From: Phallus indusiatus
Lineage: Eukaryota; Basidiomycota; Agaricomycetes; Phallales; Phallaceae
Assembly (NCBI GenBank): GCA_027605045.1
Contig: JAQFWX010000043.1
Span: 186,001-250,000 of the forward strand
Direction: 5' to 3'
Length of the DNA: 64,000 bases
The notes beneath the pieces are model-generated. The model searched no databases. It was given only the letters and a program-made list of their open reading frames with translations, and was not told where the DNA came from. Below, in pieces: positions 1-15,452 of this stretch. Position 1 is the stretch's first letter, and each line of letters starts with the position of its first letter. The position numbers were made by a program, and so were the translations under genes.

Positions 1-329
1 CTAGACTTGGTACACCGCGCTGTACCGGCGGCTCATGGGCTGTGACTGGAGCTATCAGCGGCACAAGATCGTGGAACAAGTTCGTACCAGCACTGGTAGT
101 AGTCCCAATCCTGGAATTTTGCGGCAGGGCTAGACACCCTACTGGAACGGTTAGTGTCAGTGCGCGGCGCGATAGCCAGAGAAATGCTACTAGTGCAAAA
201 GCCATCCCGCCGTTCCGGAACCAACCTATTCATAATCCAGCCTGAGGCCGGACCCTTCCTGTTGTCCCACCTGACCCCAGAGCACAACAACAGGAGGTAT
301 AATAGAGTTGGGACCGGGATGGGGGTGAA

Positions 330-373
330 GAACGTTGAAAGAACGTTGAAAGAACGCTGGAAGAACGCTGGTG
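330..373. repeat. 11-bp tandem repeat, 4 units
   Basis: Two perfect copies of GAACGTTGAAA are followed by two diverged copies beginning GAACGCTGG. This lies in an unassigned region where open frames on both strands overlap and none resembles a known protein. Confidence 0.8.
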
Positions 374-433
374 AGCGGGGCATCACAATTTTCAAACCCA
401 GCCTGCCTCGAATATGGATCCTTATTCCACTCG

Positions 434-502
434 TGGTTTCTACCATACGGTACTGTAGAACAATTAGGCTTATGGAGAGCAGGTCTGGTATGGTAGAAAC
501 CA
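434..502. repeat. Inverted repeat, 15-bp arms
   Basis: TGGTTTCTACCATAC (434-448) has its perfect reverse complement at 488-502, about 40 bp away. It could be a hairpin or the terminus of a small degenerate transposon. No target duplication was found. Confidence 0.7.
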
Positions 503-560
503 TGGAATTGGCGAGCTGCATTCTTTCTGTTAAAGGGCGGTGAGATATAGATTATTGTTG

Positions 561-1100
561 AACGTTGACGCATTGACGGGCCGTAGTAAACATGGTTCAT
601 CACCTGAGCCAATTCCCAATCACCATCGCTTTCTCTAAACCCTCCTCAATCATCCTCAAACACAGCTTAACAAAGCTGATGCTGTCAATTCCACATCTTC
701 CTTCGACACTCGTTTTACGCGAACTGTCTCAATAGCATTGTGAGTGTGTAAAGTTCAGTATTAGATGATTTTTCAAAGAATCAATCCTTAGATACAAGTG
801 TATCTTTATTGGCATCGCTAAGACGTGTCTTTGCTCTATAGCTTGGGCAGCTCCAGTTCATCGATCTTCAGCTTTAACCCCCACAGCGGTGCCCGCTGTC
901 TTCGTCCGGCCCGAATGCCACGTTAATGGGTCCACCTGCTGTCGCGGCTACGCCGAATCATTCTTACGCATGCAACCATATCGTAATCAACCACCTTCGC
1001 GTCCTTCTTCGAAAGCTTCCCCTGGTCATCCTGATGCAGGACTTGCTACTCTGCACCATCGCCCTCTGTCATTACACCGACTGCGACGCCTACACTCAAG
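561..1100. other. No gene recognised
   Basis: Only short overlapping open frames occur here, with no recognisable motif, signal peptide or repeat. Confidence 0.5.
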
Positions 1101-1151
1101 AAAGAGTATAGCAATTCGAATATGGACACTGACTCGATGATTTTGGGTGCT

Positions 1152-1605
1152 AATGAGGTTGAGGTCCCCCAACAGACGGACGTAACGCAGTAGACGATGC
1201 GGCACTTGCATTACTATTGTCATTACCAGATGACGACGCGGTACTGGAAGGACCCATTCTTCGACTTTTACGACCATCGCCCCAAGACTGTGCATTTCTA
1301 TTCCCTCTCTTTTTCGAACTCGCCGTACCAGCAACATCACCATTGTTGCTATTGTTATTTCCACGTCGTCTCCTCCCTTTCGCTGGTGCAGCTTCGGGCG
1401 CACGACCTGTACTCGCCCCTCTTCATTGCCCGAAACAACAGAACTAGTCGAAGGTTGAGACGGCGTCGGAAGCGATCCTATCCTCAAAAGTCCAGGTCCA
1501 GATTCTCCTCCAGTTGATCTGCGGGGTGTAGGCGTCGCACAGGTTTTTCTATGCAGGGATAACGACTGTGACCTTGACGGTTGAGACAAAACCCTTCCTA
1601 CTGCT
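1152..1605 (-). pseudogene. Possible low-complexity nuclear protein, 3' part or remnant
   Basis: After a good splice acceptor (TTCGTTTCAG, near 1605) a minus-strand frame encodes a Ser/Pro/Thr-rich segment (SLPTPSQPSTSSVV) up to about 1440. The following minus-strand frame, about 1152-1400, encodes basic and Asn/Ser-rich sequence (KGRRRRGNNNSNNG, SSKKRGNRNAQSWGDG) and stops at a TAG near 1152. The two fit one disordered, nuclear-type protein if a small intron or a frameshift joins them near 1400-1440. An upstream ATG exon is not convincing. No family is recognised. It could be a remnant or the last exons of an unresolved gene. Confidence 0.3.
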
Positions 1606-1609
1606 GAAA

Positions 1610-2100
1610 CGAATGCTGCTGCTACTTATCGCGTTTCCTCTCTCTATCTCTATCTCGTCGGAAACCCCCCACTATGACTGTACAGCGGCACTTGCTCGTG
1701 CCATTGTTCATCCCACACGATCAATTCACACGACGGATGATGTTACACGAAACTTTCAAGTAAGCTAGCTCTTTACTTCGAAAACTCGTCAAAACACTAA
1801 ACTTGATTTTAGCCTCAGACAGTACGATGGCATAAGCGCGTTGCTATTCTTAATATCAGGTCCTAGGATCAAGAGGACTAATTACGTGACCAGAGGGAAC
1901 AATGCTCAAGACTATACAAGGTACATTTGTCCATATATTTATTATCAAAGATGTGAACAAGTTAATAAGATCGTGTGAACCCGCGAGGGTCTTTGGGCCT
2001 AATATGTTCTTGGGTTTCTAGCGTCCCCATGGACATCATCTCGGACACATAAATATCCCCAATCTTTTGTTATACATATCCTAAATCCACCAACCTATTT
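1610..2100. other. Intergenic, nothing recognised
   Basis: AT-rich spacer containing the presumed promoter of the plus-strand zinc-finger gene at 2104. No conserved element is recognised. Confidence 0.4.
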
Positions 2101-2103
2101 CAC

Positions 2104-2803
2104 ATGGGAAAAAAACGTTCGGACGAGTTACGTGCGCTCTGCGAAAGGATTGCAGGACCTCGACCCAATGATAGTGGTGTGCGATGTGGAAAAGAAGGAC
2201 ATCGCCCTATCAATATCAGTCTTTGTATGAATGAAAATAATGGCGGGAGATGGTATACAAAGGTATGGTATCCCGGGAATGTTAGCACTATCGACTAAAT
2301 TTTTCTAGTGCATGAACAAGAACTGTCGGTGGTGGCACTTCTTTTCACCTCCTGCCACGCCTGAAGATAGGAATTCTATTCAGGCGCAAATCCAAAGAGA
2401 CAAGGCGCAAATCCAAAGAGACAAGGCGCAAATCCAAAGAGACAAGGCGCAAATCCAAAGAGACAAGGAGCATGGTCAAGCGAACAAGAAGAAACCCCGC
2501 AAACCATCTAATGCAGGCTCTTCTAGTCCGGGTCCGGCCTTGCCATCGTCGCCTTTGGGACGCAAGACGGAAACGCGCTCGAACCGGACACGTTTGCGTG
2601 TTCAATCACTCTCTCAGTCGCTGAAACGCAAGCGAACAATGTCAAGTCTGCCAGAGGCGGAACCTCGAGCATCCACGTCAAAATCAACGCCTGTGGACAA
2701 ATGTCGAAAGAGACAAAAGAAAGGGACGGTCCACAATCCCATCATTATAGACGATGACAGCGATGGAGATGTAGTTGTAATTACCGATAGCGATGATGTA
2801 TAA
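2104..2803 (+). CDS. GRF-type zinc-finger-like protein
   Basis: Two exons (2104-2262 and 2309-2803) joined across a 46-bp GT-AG intron give 217 aa. Splicing assembles a GRF-zinc-finger-like core: RCGKEG, then a Cys, then NGGRWYTKC across the exon junction, then NCRWWHFF. The unspliced frame would stop just before the second Cys cluster, which supports the intron. GRF fingers bind nucleic acids, usually single-stranded DNA, in repair and topoisomerase proteins. After the finger come four AQIQRDK repeats, a basic Ser/Pro-rich segment with nuclear-localisation-like KRKR and KRQKK, and an acidic tail (IIIDDDSDGDVVVITDSDD) resembling a SUMO-interaction motif. The target is unknown. Many Agaricomycetes carry short GRF proteins of this shape. 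Confidence 0.7.
2384..2467 (+). repeat. Perfect 21-bp tandem repeat x4 inside CDS
   Basis: Four identical head-to-tail copies of a unit that starts GCGCAAATCC and ends AGACAAG encode AQIQRDK four times. The repeat is in frame, so copy-number change would alter a short charged, probably helical linker by 7 aa steps. Perfect identity indicates a recent or still unstable expansion. Confidence 0.95.
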
Positions 2804-3505
2804 AGTATTTACTGTCCCTAATGTCCGGTAGATTACTAACCCATGAATGTGTTGGAATTATGTGTGCAATCTCACATGACTCGTTATATTTAGTTATACT
2901 CTTCCTTTAGGTCTGATTAAGATCAGTACTGATATTAGATATCCCGCATAGTAGTTTCCTTATGCACGGACCATATCAGATAGTATATAGTATTCAACCT
3001 GTAATTATACTTCTCCTCATCAGGTTATACTACAGTACGCCTCCTATCTAGAGATCTCTGAGTCGCTACACTACTACTCAGACATTAAGTCTTCATAGAC
3101 TCGTCGAAGTATAAGCTGACTTCCAACAGAATGATGCGGTAATAATGCAAATTTTATTCAGTAATTCTAGTCCATTCGTATGTATTGTGATGAATGGGAA
3201 CGGGAACGGGCACGGCATGATAACGCGGCCGTTCTCTTATCCTCAAATATCTGTCCATGCTTGACCTTTCTCACTGTGCCGTGTACTTGCATTTGTGCGT
3301 ACGTCACGTTTTTTGTCCTCTCATATACCCATTCTGGTAGGCTTGAGGTGGTTTTTCAGGGTGATATTCACTCTATCATTTTTCAGGACAAGTGGACGAT
3401 ATGGACCGCTGTTGCATTTGGTCCATACTTTTCAAATATATGAGGATGCGTCCAGCATTCTCGAGTCTCTTTCAGTACGTTACTCTTTATTCTTTCAGGC
3501 ATAGG
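2804..3505. other. Intergenic, no gene
   Basis: AT-rich spacer. Short open frames at 3180-3500 lack coding character. They may contain untranslated leader or an unresolved 5' exon of the HMG-box gene. Confidence 0.4.
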
Positions 3506-5671
3506 ATGGGCAAAAAAGTGTTTGTAGGCGAGCAAGAAAAGTGGCTCGGTTCCAAGCTTCCTGCATACTTTTCTCTTCCCAATGACCAGCCCCACGCTGA
3601 ATGGCTCGAGGGAGTTGCAAACGAATTCTTAGGTGTTTTCGACTATTCGAAACAGGGTGGTTCCAAAGATGTTGAAAAATATCGTAAAGAGGTATATTTA
3701 TTTTGCCTGAACATAGCATGAGTACTAATAAACAATGAAAGATCATCCCCCGTTGGTTTTATAACTCCCGCAAAAGGAAAAATGCGCCGGTAGTTTACAA
3801 TGATTCCAAGCCCAAAGACACGAAAAAGCCAAAAGGACTCAGTGCTCTCGGGGTCTTTCAACGTCCACCTATAGCTCGTGAACTTTTTGGCCAAGATCAC
3901 CAGAGCACCATCAATGCTGAAGCACAGAAACTACGCGAAGAGGCTGGTGCAAATCATCTGCAGCATCCCAAGTTCTGGAACGAGGCTCTGAGAAAGGCAT
4001 GGGATTCTCTGTCCGAAGAGAAGAAGAACGAATATAAATCCAAAGCGGAAGCTTCCAAAGAGGCGGCCAAGGGGCCTCCCTCCGCAGACCAGATTTATAG
4101 GTAATGTAACACTGCAAAACTCCTCTTGTTTATTAATAATTCTCTTGTCCAGAAATCAAGCCATCCTCCAAGATGAAATAAGTAAATATTTCCAAAGCTT
4201 GGTTGGGTTTGAATCCATGGGACAAGTCGGGAACGCAATGTTCCATATTCAAGCTGCTTATCGAGGAGAGGAAAATGTTATTCGAACATTCACGCAAGTA
4301 CCCTGATCATATTCATGCGTATATTACTGAAATTATATTAAGCTGACCGTGACCCCTAAGGATACAGCCACCAAAGAGACCTACAACACATCAGCCAAGT
4401 ACAAAGAAGTGGAACTACGCAACTGGCATAATTATGTTAATGAAACATTACCTAGTAAGTGTGTGCGCATTCAAGATTAGTTTATTTTCATTCATTTCTT
4501 GTAGAATTATCATACCCTGCAGAATCTGAGCCCAAAAACACTGACGATCTTCCGGCTTTTATGTATGATGAAGGTGCACCCATTCTTCCGAGCGTGGATA
4601 CCGATGCCAGCGCAAACATCCTTCCACAGTTGATGAAACGGTTTTTTGAAGAAAGCTGGGGTGAGTGGTAATACTTAAAAGATCACTATTCCGAGTCTGA
4701 CTGTTTCCAGAGTGTCATTGGGCAAATCAGCCTGAGCCAAAACCCAAGTTCAATTGGGAGCTGTTTTCTGAAGGCATCTTGGTCTCGGCTTGTGTTCCGT
4801 CAAACATTGTTCTTTCCAAGCCTGAGACAATGTCCCAACACGATTTGATTCGGCTCTATGAACACATTAGAAGTCTACAAGAAAGGAAGATTAAGGAAGG
4901 AGATTCCCCGGCCATCTTTCGGCGACACTCCCAGTTGCGCTTAGTACTGGAGACTGAGACCTTGACTCCAGCTGAAGGTTCACGTTCAGGGTCTTTGGAT
5001 TCTGTTGCGGCAATTTCTCCTGCCAAGGAAACGTACACAGCGCACGTTAGCATTTCAAACCTGACGTCTTTGCCCGAAGTCTCTTCAGCTCCTCAGCTAT
5101 CTAGCACGACTCGGGACACAAGTGTAGTAGCAGTTGATGATTCTGAAGAAAAAGGTGACTTGATTTTATACCATAAAATTGGCTGATAATTAACGGACAT
5201 CGTTTAATTATCAGATAGTATTGCATCACCTCTCACAGAGCTTGAAGAGCCTTTTATAGTTCGTTCAACTTTGGACAATTTTGAAGAAAGCGCAACTGGG
5301 AAGTCCGAAACTGCAGAGGACAGGACCATTCGGACAACTAAACTTGGGAAAAGAAAGTGCGTTCTCAGACTATACTTTTTTTTCACAACTTGACGAATCT
5401 TGCCAGAGCCGTTGCGACTAGTTTATCTTCCCCTCCATCTAAACGTCTTCGCTCTCGAGCTAGCGTAATCTCGAACACATCAGAATTGATAGAAACAGCA
5501 TGTCCTGAGGAAACTGTTTCCACTACCACGAAGAAACATGGTAGACCAAAAGGATCTCGAGAAAAATGGGTGTGCGTGTTATATTGTCTTATTTCGCGAG
5601 TGCTGAACTTACCACACAATTAGTTATGTCCCAGTGACGAGCTCCGAAGATTCGGTGTGATAGCTAAATAA
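3506..5671 (+). CDS. HMG-box-like protein with C-terminal AT-hook
   Basis: Nine exons can be followed in frame: 3506-3691, 3742-4100, 4153-4297, 4343-4454, 4505-4660, 4711-5154, 5215-5356, 5407-5569 and 5624-5671, giving 584 aa. Exon 2 holds an HMG-box-like helical region starting SALGVFQRPPIARELF, with FWNEALRKAWDSLSEEKK and a basic end, as in DNA-bending HMG proteins. The C-terminus has KKHGRPKGSREKW, an AT-hook core (GRPKGSR) that binds the minor groove of AT-rich DNA. Both point to a nuclear chromatin or transcription role. The middle is Ser/Thr-rich and probably disordered. The start is the first in-frame ATG before MGKKVFVGEQEKW; an additional 5' exon is possible. The last small exon is the least certain. 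Confidence 0.7.
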
Positions 5672-5839
5672 ATCTCTCTAGCATAATGATTGATTCTTTT
5701 ACTTCCTCAATATAATATGCCTTGGTAATTTAATGTTGAATTCTGACTCGGATTGGTTGATTAAAGATTTACCCGGCTTTGTTGGCGAGGCGCTCACTGG
5801 CCATTACTTGAGTTCACCCGAGCGGCCTCATAGTCCGAT

Positions 5840-5970
5840 GAACCTTGATCCATTCTGATGTATCACTCTCATCGGAATGCAGGCAGCGCAAGTTACAACT
5901 GTTTAAATTTGATGCATTCTGATACACCAGTTTTATCGGATACAACCGTTTGAACTTGGTGCATCAATGT
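5840..5970. repeat. Imperfect direct repeat, about 60-bp units
   Basis: Two diverged copies share CATTCTGAT, ATCGGA and AACYGTTT blocks; related GATGTATC words recur at 6030-6070. The cluster directly abuts the truncated 3' end of the aldehyde dehydrogenase gene, so it may be material that replaced its last exon. Confidence 0.6.
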
Positions 5971-6102
5971 CAACAATCACATTGGCATTTCGGTAGTGAG
6001 TACAAATTTATTTTAAGTAGCTCCTCATGCTGATGTATCAGACACGTCAGCGCGAACCCTACCTGATGTATCCTAATTGCTTATACAGGTGCACATCGCG
6101 GG

Positions 6103-7874
6103 TCAGTTTGTGGGAAGCCTACCAGCACGAATCCGCGAGGCAAGGTTCAGAGCATGTATACTGTTAGTCCAAATGGCACTCGTCAGAGTGTATTCAGTCG
6201 CATTAGCGAGGTCTATAGCTTCATCGACGGTGTCGCAAATCGTAATACCAAAAACTATTATCTGCCACATCACAACTTGAAAGAATTTTGTGCAGGAACG
6301 TAAACCCACCTGGACCAAAAGTCTCGTACTTCCATGCCTCCATTTCTGGAGTATAGCCGAGAACTATATGAGGCTGGACATAGGGTCCGTCATGGGTTAG
6401 ATCCCCTAGCACGATTTCAGCCCCTTTCTCCTTAGCGTCTTTCAACAGTCCAACGATCCGTTCCGCTGAAGCAGTGTTGCACACTCCTGCTATGTTAGCA
6501 TCAGTTCCGTTGGGTCCTGCCTTGAGTTTCTCTGCTAACGCCTTGAGTTCTGAAATCAAATCGTCAGCTACTCCACTTTGGACAATTACTCTTTCCGATG
6601 ACATGCAAATCTATTTGCGAAGATAGGAATTACGATCGGTTATACTGACTTGAAGATTCAACTGACCTGCCCTGAATTGAGCATTGCTCCAGAAATGATA
6701 CTCCTAGCGGCAAGTTTGACATTTGCGTCATTCAAAACCTGCTTCGACTCAACAATTCGAAGAGATTTGCTTTTTTAGGGGGGACGTACCACTGAAGCTG
6801 CCTTGCCTCCTAACTCCATGACTACAGGCTTCAAGTTCTTACCAGCTTCTCCAGCGATAATACGCCCCACACGATCTCCCCCTGTGAACTAATAGATCGA
6901 TATTTCCGATTCAACTCTCAGTCAGCGAGGAGTTTTCAATTAGATGGTCATCTCACATTTATATGTTTAATAGCTGGGTTGGCAATTATTTCGGGAACAA
7001 GCTCTGGATTTCTTTCGGGAGCGATATGCACGAGATTAATGACACCATTGGGAAGTCCAGCCTATCGGTGTAATTGTTTAGCCATCTTGCTTTATTAAAG
7101 GAGGGGTTATACAACCTCATGCAAAGCTGATATAGGACTTATCTCAATGACGCAATTCGTATTCGGGAAAATTTAAAGACTGACCATCGACAAATAGTTC
7201 ATGTGTCCTTGGACAGACCTCAGAGGAACGCATGATAACGGTGTTCCCGCATATGAGTGGCATAGCAACGGCCCTTGCAGCCAGATTTATAGGTGAATTC
7301 CATGGTACGATGGCCAAAACCTGAAAGACGTAACTTTCCCCGACGAGAATTAACAAAATAGGAACGAACCACACCATACGCTCTTCTTCGAATAATAACC
7401 TGAGCCCCGGGAACTCGCCCCGAAGGGAATGTCTCACCAAAAATCCTTGCAGCTTGTGCAGCAACTATCTCGTCGCTTCATTATGAGCTACCGTAGTTAA
7501 ACTAATTCATGAACCAAAATCTCCTCACCTTCTCTCAGCTGACTTGCAGCAACATGAGCTTCTATCGCACCTCCGTAGGACACCGATCCGATCTCTGATG
7601 GAACCGAATCCGAAAAAGCCAGGATATACTTCTCAGACTCTAGCAGATCCGCTGCTTTGTTGAGGATTCTTCGTTTCTCCGAAGCTAGAGTGTCCTCCCA
7701 TGCCGGAAAAGCTTCACTGGCGGCCTCAATGGCTCGTTTCAGGTCGTTTGAGGACGCAGATTCCACCACGCCCACGTGCTCTCCAGTGCCTGGATGAAAT
7801 GTGCTAAAGGTCTCCCCGGTGCTAGATCGACGTTTTTCTCCATTAACTATTAGCTGGACGTGTATGGGAGCCAT
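6103..7874 (-). CDS. Aldehyde dehydrogenase, C-terminally truncated
   Basis: NAD(P)-dependent oxidation of an aldehyde, closest in feel to salicylaldehyde/vanillin-dehydrogenase-type ALDHs. Nine exons: 7529-7874, 7370-7464, 7185-7320, 7116-7126, 6957-7061, 6790-6888, 6667-6738, 6310-6610 and 6103-6275, giving 445 aa. Visible motifs in order: PWNSP (cofactor site), NFTGGDRVG (Rossmann), MELGGK with the general-base Glu, SGQICMSSERV with the catalytic Cys, and YETFGPVV. Exon 4 is an 11-nt microexon (codes LHE). The protein ends at RIRAGRLPTN; ALDHs normally continue about 40 residues through a conserved C-terminal segment, which I cannot find downstream. The frame is otherwise clean, so it is a recently truncated gene or a short-form paralogue. 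The start follows the usual N-terminus (MAPIHVQLIVNGE). Confidence 0.85.
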
Positions 7875-8921
7875 GTCTCTTTTCAGCGGCGAGGATTTGT
7901 AGGAAAGGAGTAGTGTCAGAAACTATATCATTGAAAATATGGAACAGAACTCCCATATGTTATATAAATCGTATTATCGTAAGCACCTATTGGCTCGCGG
8001 AGGTGGCCCTGGTTCCGGACTAAGTAGAATAAGTTATAATTCGCAATTGGCTACTCGATTTATTTGATTGCCGCAGTCTCCACAGTAATTGGATACAGAC
8101 CTTCAAGACTAAACCATTATCCGATGCAGAACTACAGGAAAGTTTGATTCGATCCAAGAACACTGTCAAATCGGTACTATCAGGGGATGTCAGATTATAT
8201 TCGGCGCCTTTCACCGTTCGTTTCGATTTCGGCTGTTTGAAACAGCGAAAAAGTAAAACGACTTCAGAGGCGTTTTAGTTTTAGAGCAAAATGACAGTCG
8301 TTTTTGCTGGTTTCACTAAGCCTTGCTTCAGCCTGGGAGGACAGGTATGGTTCGGTTCAGCTTGGCCGTCCGTTACTTCACGGCCATTGCCACTTGTGTT
8401 TGGTTTGTATTGTAACCTGGCTCCATGCTGTCAAAAAGCCGTCTGTTGTGTTCGAAGTCTAGGCCAAATTTGAAATTAGAAATCCAATGCGGACTTCAAA
8501 TCACGTGAGCGCCCGCATGCACCCATTTTTTATTTTTAACCTTCAGGACAGCGCGAGGCTGGCTGCAAGAGTCTGGCATACATTCAGTTCCCATCAAGTA
8601 TAATCAAATATATCGGTGTTTATAGGAAACAAGGTGGACTAGCTACTGAAAGTAGATGATATGTGTGTGTACTGTGAGTTAGATTTATTGTCTATCAGGT
8701 ACGTATGTTCTACCACGTCGAAACCAGTGACACAAGATATGCACTTTAAGTGTGTATGTATTCATATCATTCACTTTCAGCGTACTCGTCGCACCCTAAT
8801 GAGACAGACGCTGCAGGCCTCACAAACTTCCCAAAATGAGCCTGTAATATTTATGTACTTGTGAAAAATTGAGTTTCTGAATGCATAAAGCGAAGTATTT
8901 TAATACCTACTAACAATTGTC
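7875..8921. other. Intergenic, no gene
   Basis: Spacer between two minus-strand genes. Only short non-coding-like frames occur. A CACGTG E-box core lies at 8502-8507, upstream of the aldehyde dehydrogenase. Confidence 0.5.
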
Positions 8922-12961
<4,040 letters not shown>

Positions 12962-13557
12962 CGAGTGGGACGATTTCGGCGTTGCAAATGAGCTTTGCTC
13001 ATGTATACTGCCCTTCTTTTAAGTGCCATGTGAAGGATTTCTTTGAGGCCAGGTCGGGTCTTCAAGTTTCTAAGTTTGGAGCAAGAGAGCTTGTCAATGG
13101 GTACTCGTGTAACTGCTTTGCTTCCGTCGTGTTTCGGGCAAACACATTAGTCAAAGCAGGGACTTATCTGTGTATAATAGCTCTTAGCATTAGATAGTTT
13201 CGAGACGAAAAGCTAAGAAACGTGACCAGTTGTAGTAACCCGGCTTCTTGACAAAGTTCGGCAAGTGTTTCCCTAGGATTCCGAGTCTTAGAGCAAGAGA
13301 AAAAACAAGCTATCCAGACATTTACTCAAGGCCAACACCGTTGCTAGCCAAATTAGTGGCGTCTCATGTTAACTGATAGTTAATGGAGTCCATTACGTAA
13401 AAGCACCTAAATGTCAACGTCGAACGAATAACATCTCTTGGCGTTCCTCTATGAAACAAAGCCGGAGCACAAATACACATAGCATTGGAAAGAAAGAAAG
13501 AAAGATAGGAAAAGAAGGAAGCAGACAGATCGCCTATACGACACCGTCCCAAACCAT
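12962..13557. other. Intergenic (ENA promoter / CBF1 3' region)
   Basis: Spacer between the 5' end of the ATPase gene and the 3' end of the bHLH gene, both on the minus strand. No additional coding region was recognised; the open frame through 12769-13197 is antisense shadow plus spacer. Confidence 0.5.
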
Positions 13558-15225
13558 TCACGCCTTCCCGTCATCCTCACCTCCATCCTCTTCTTCGTCG
13601 TCATCGTCGCCCTGATGTTCCGCATCCTCATCTTCAGCATCCTCATCGTCTTCAACAATCTCATGAATTTCTGTCGTCATGCCAGGATAGCTATCTTCGT
13701 GTTTTGTGTCTTCGTTATCATCGTTAATGGCTTGTCCAGTTAGTCGTTGTTGTGGGGGAGGTGCCTGATACATTGCTCGGGATTCATATGCCGCTGGGAC
13801 AGAATTGTTTACCGAAGAACTTCTTTCTCTGGTAGTTTGGTTGCCATTAGATGTACTCTGAAATTTACGTCAGTAGGTACAAAATGTGGAGGTGTGGATC
13901 GAAATGAACCTGTTGCACATTGGCACCCGCTGGGATGTTCACATTGACCCCCGAGGATCTAATAACATCCAGCTCGAGTAAAGCACGCTGTTTAGCCTGA
14001 CGCTCTTCCTCCCAAAGTTTTCGCATTTCTTCTAGTTGTAGTTGTAAATCAGCCATGGCCTTATGTGTACGGCGCGAAGTTAGACAAGATAAACCGCGAT
14101 TAACCGACAATAGTTCACCTGGTCCATGAGCAGCTTCTCTAATGTCCATTTTTCAATATTCCTTGCTTCGTTTTCCTTTAGGTGATGAATATATGTAACC
14201 GCACGATGAAGTATAGCACTCTGTCGTAAATGAAATAGGGTTATAACGACGGAGATTGATATATACAGATAGGGAGACACACTTGCCTTTGCTCGGTCGG
14301 TGCCAGCGAACGGGACGACTCTTGCCAACTCATTAATACCGTGATTGATATTGCCACGTCTTCTTCGCTCGACTTCTTTCTGTCAAAGGGGTTCAAAATA
14401 AGAAACGGCGTAAATGAATAATCAAACAATCACAGGGACACTCGTGACTCACGTGATTATCTTTTCTTTGTCTTGACCAGTCTTCCGCGTCCAATTCTTC
14501 TCCGTCATCACCTACCCTGCCCCGTTTACGTTTCACGCCTTTAGATGGCTGGCAAAAGCGTAATGAACAAACAAACAAGTAGTGCGTGCTATCAGCGGAC
14601 TCACGGTAGTAGGTGACGGCGGTGTGGCAGGGGCCGGTGGTGGTTGGATTGGAGGTTGTATGTTGGGTAAAGTAGAGGGACCAGCAGTAGGTTGTCTACG
14701 ATAGGTACGCTTTGAGCGTAATCGGCTTCGGAAAGGCGCAAGCGGACTCACGTTGCGTTAGAATTAGATCTTCTCTTCGCAGCGGCAGCGTTCTCCTGAG
14801 ATAACATTACAAATAGATCGATAACGGTTTATAAACGGCGGATAACCCACTTGCAATAAAGGAATTTGCTTAAGTAATTGCAGAAGCTCCTTAGGGCTGA
14901 AGTTGCGAACGTCGAGTTGCCCTAACCTCGGGTCGACATTTGGCGGTAAGATACCAGGAAGATTAAGCTTTGAGGGTTCATTAAGGCCGGATAATTTGGG
15001 ATCCAAATTAGGATCCTGCATGATTGGAAGTCCTTGAACAGGACCTTGGGAGGTTGACATTGAAGCAGAATTGAGCATGGGATTCAAGTTAAGATTTTGA
15101 CTAGCTGCTTGAGCGTGAGGATGAAGGTGATGCGATTGAGGATGTTGGTGCGATTGAATATCGGACTGCGGAGGTTGGCTTTGCAGTTGTACGTCCGACA
15201 TACTTTGAGGAGAATATTGTGTCAT
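13558..15225 (-). CDS. CBF1: CBF1-like bHLH transcription factor
   Basis: Eight exons (14851-15225, 14752-14795, 14605-14695, 14453-14548, 14287-14379, 14119-14220, 13910-14059, 13558-13857) give 416 aa. The basic region KEVERRRRGNINHGINEL, helix 2 (SAILHRAVTYIHHLKENE) and the block NIEKWTLEKLLMDQ are the hallmark of Cbf1/centromere-binding-factor proteins, which bind CACGTG E-boxes at centromeres and at sulfur-metabolism or respiration promoters. A coiled coil follows (LQLQLEEMRKLWEEERQAKQ). The N-terminus is Gln/His/Pro-rich and the C-terminus very acidic. The intron splitting the loop of the bHLH (14221-14286) uses a GC donor (AAG then GCAAGT). The upstream region carries two CACGTG sites. 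Orthology to CBF1 rests on these motifs, not on a search. Confidence 0.88.
14221..14286 (-). other. CBF1: GC-AG intron in the bHLH domain
   Basis: The only donor that keeps the bHLH reading frame is AAG followed by GCAAGT, which is the optimal context for GC-AG introns. The acceptor is ACGACAG. The junction yields DRAK then SAIL, matching Cbf1 proteins, where K-x-AIL is conserved. Confidence 0.85.
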
Positions 15226-15342
15226 CCAAAGGAAAGAAGTAAAAGCCGATATTTATGGCAAATAATGTGAATTGAGAAACTCCCCTTAGACGTTGATTTG
15301 CGCTGGTGGGGGTAACGTGACAAGGCGCGGGGGTCTGGCAGA

Positions 15343-15348
15343 CACGTG
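15343..15348. promoter_or_regulatory. E-box CACGTG upstream of CBF1-like gene
   Basis: The palindrome CACGTG, followed by AT, lies about 118 bp upstream of the CBF1-like start codon. It matches the core recognised by Cbf1 proteins and could mediate autoregulation. Confidence 0.5.
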
Positions 15349-15452
15349 ATCCTTTTAAGTAGTCATTAACCCTCGCCGTCTTTTTCCGAAGCGCCGCTTG
15401 AAAATGGGCGCATAGGCCACTTGCCATGTTTGGAAGTTCTCGTAAGGGGATG

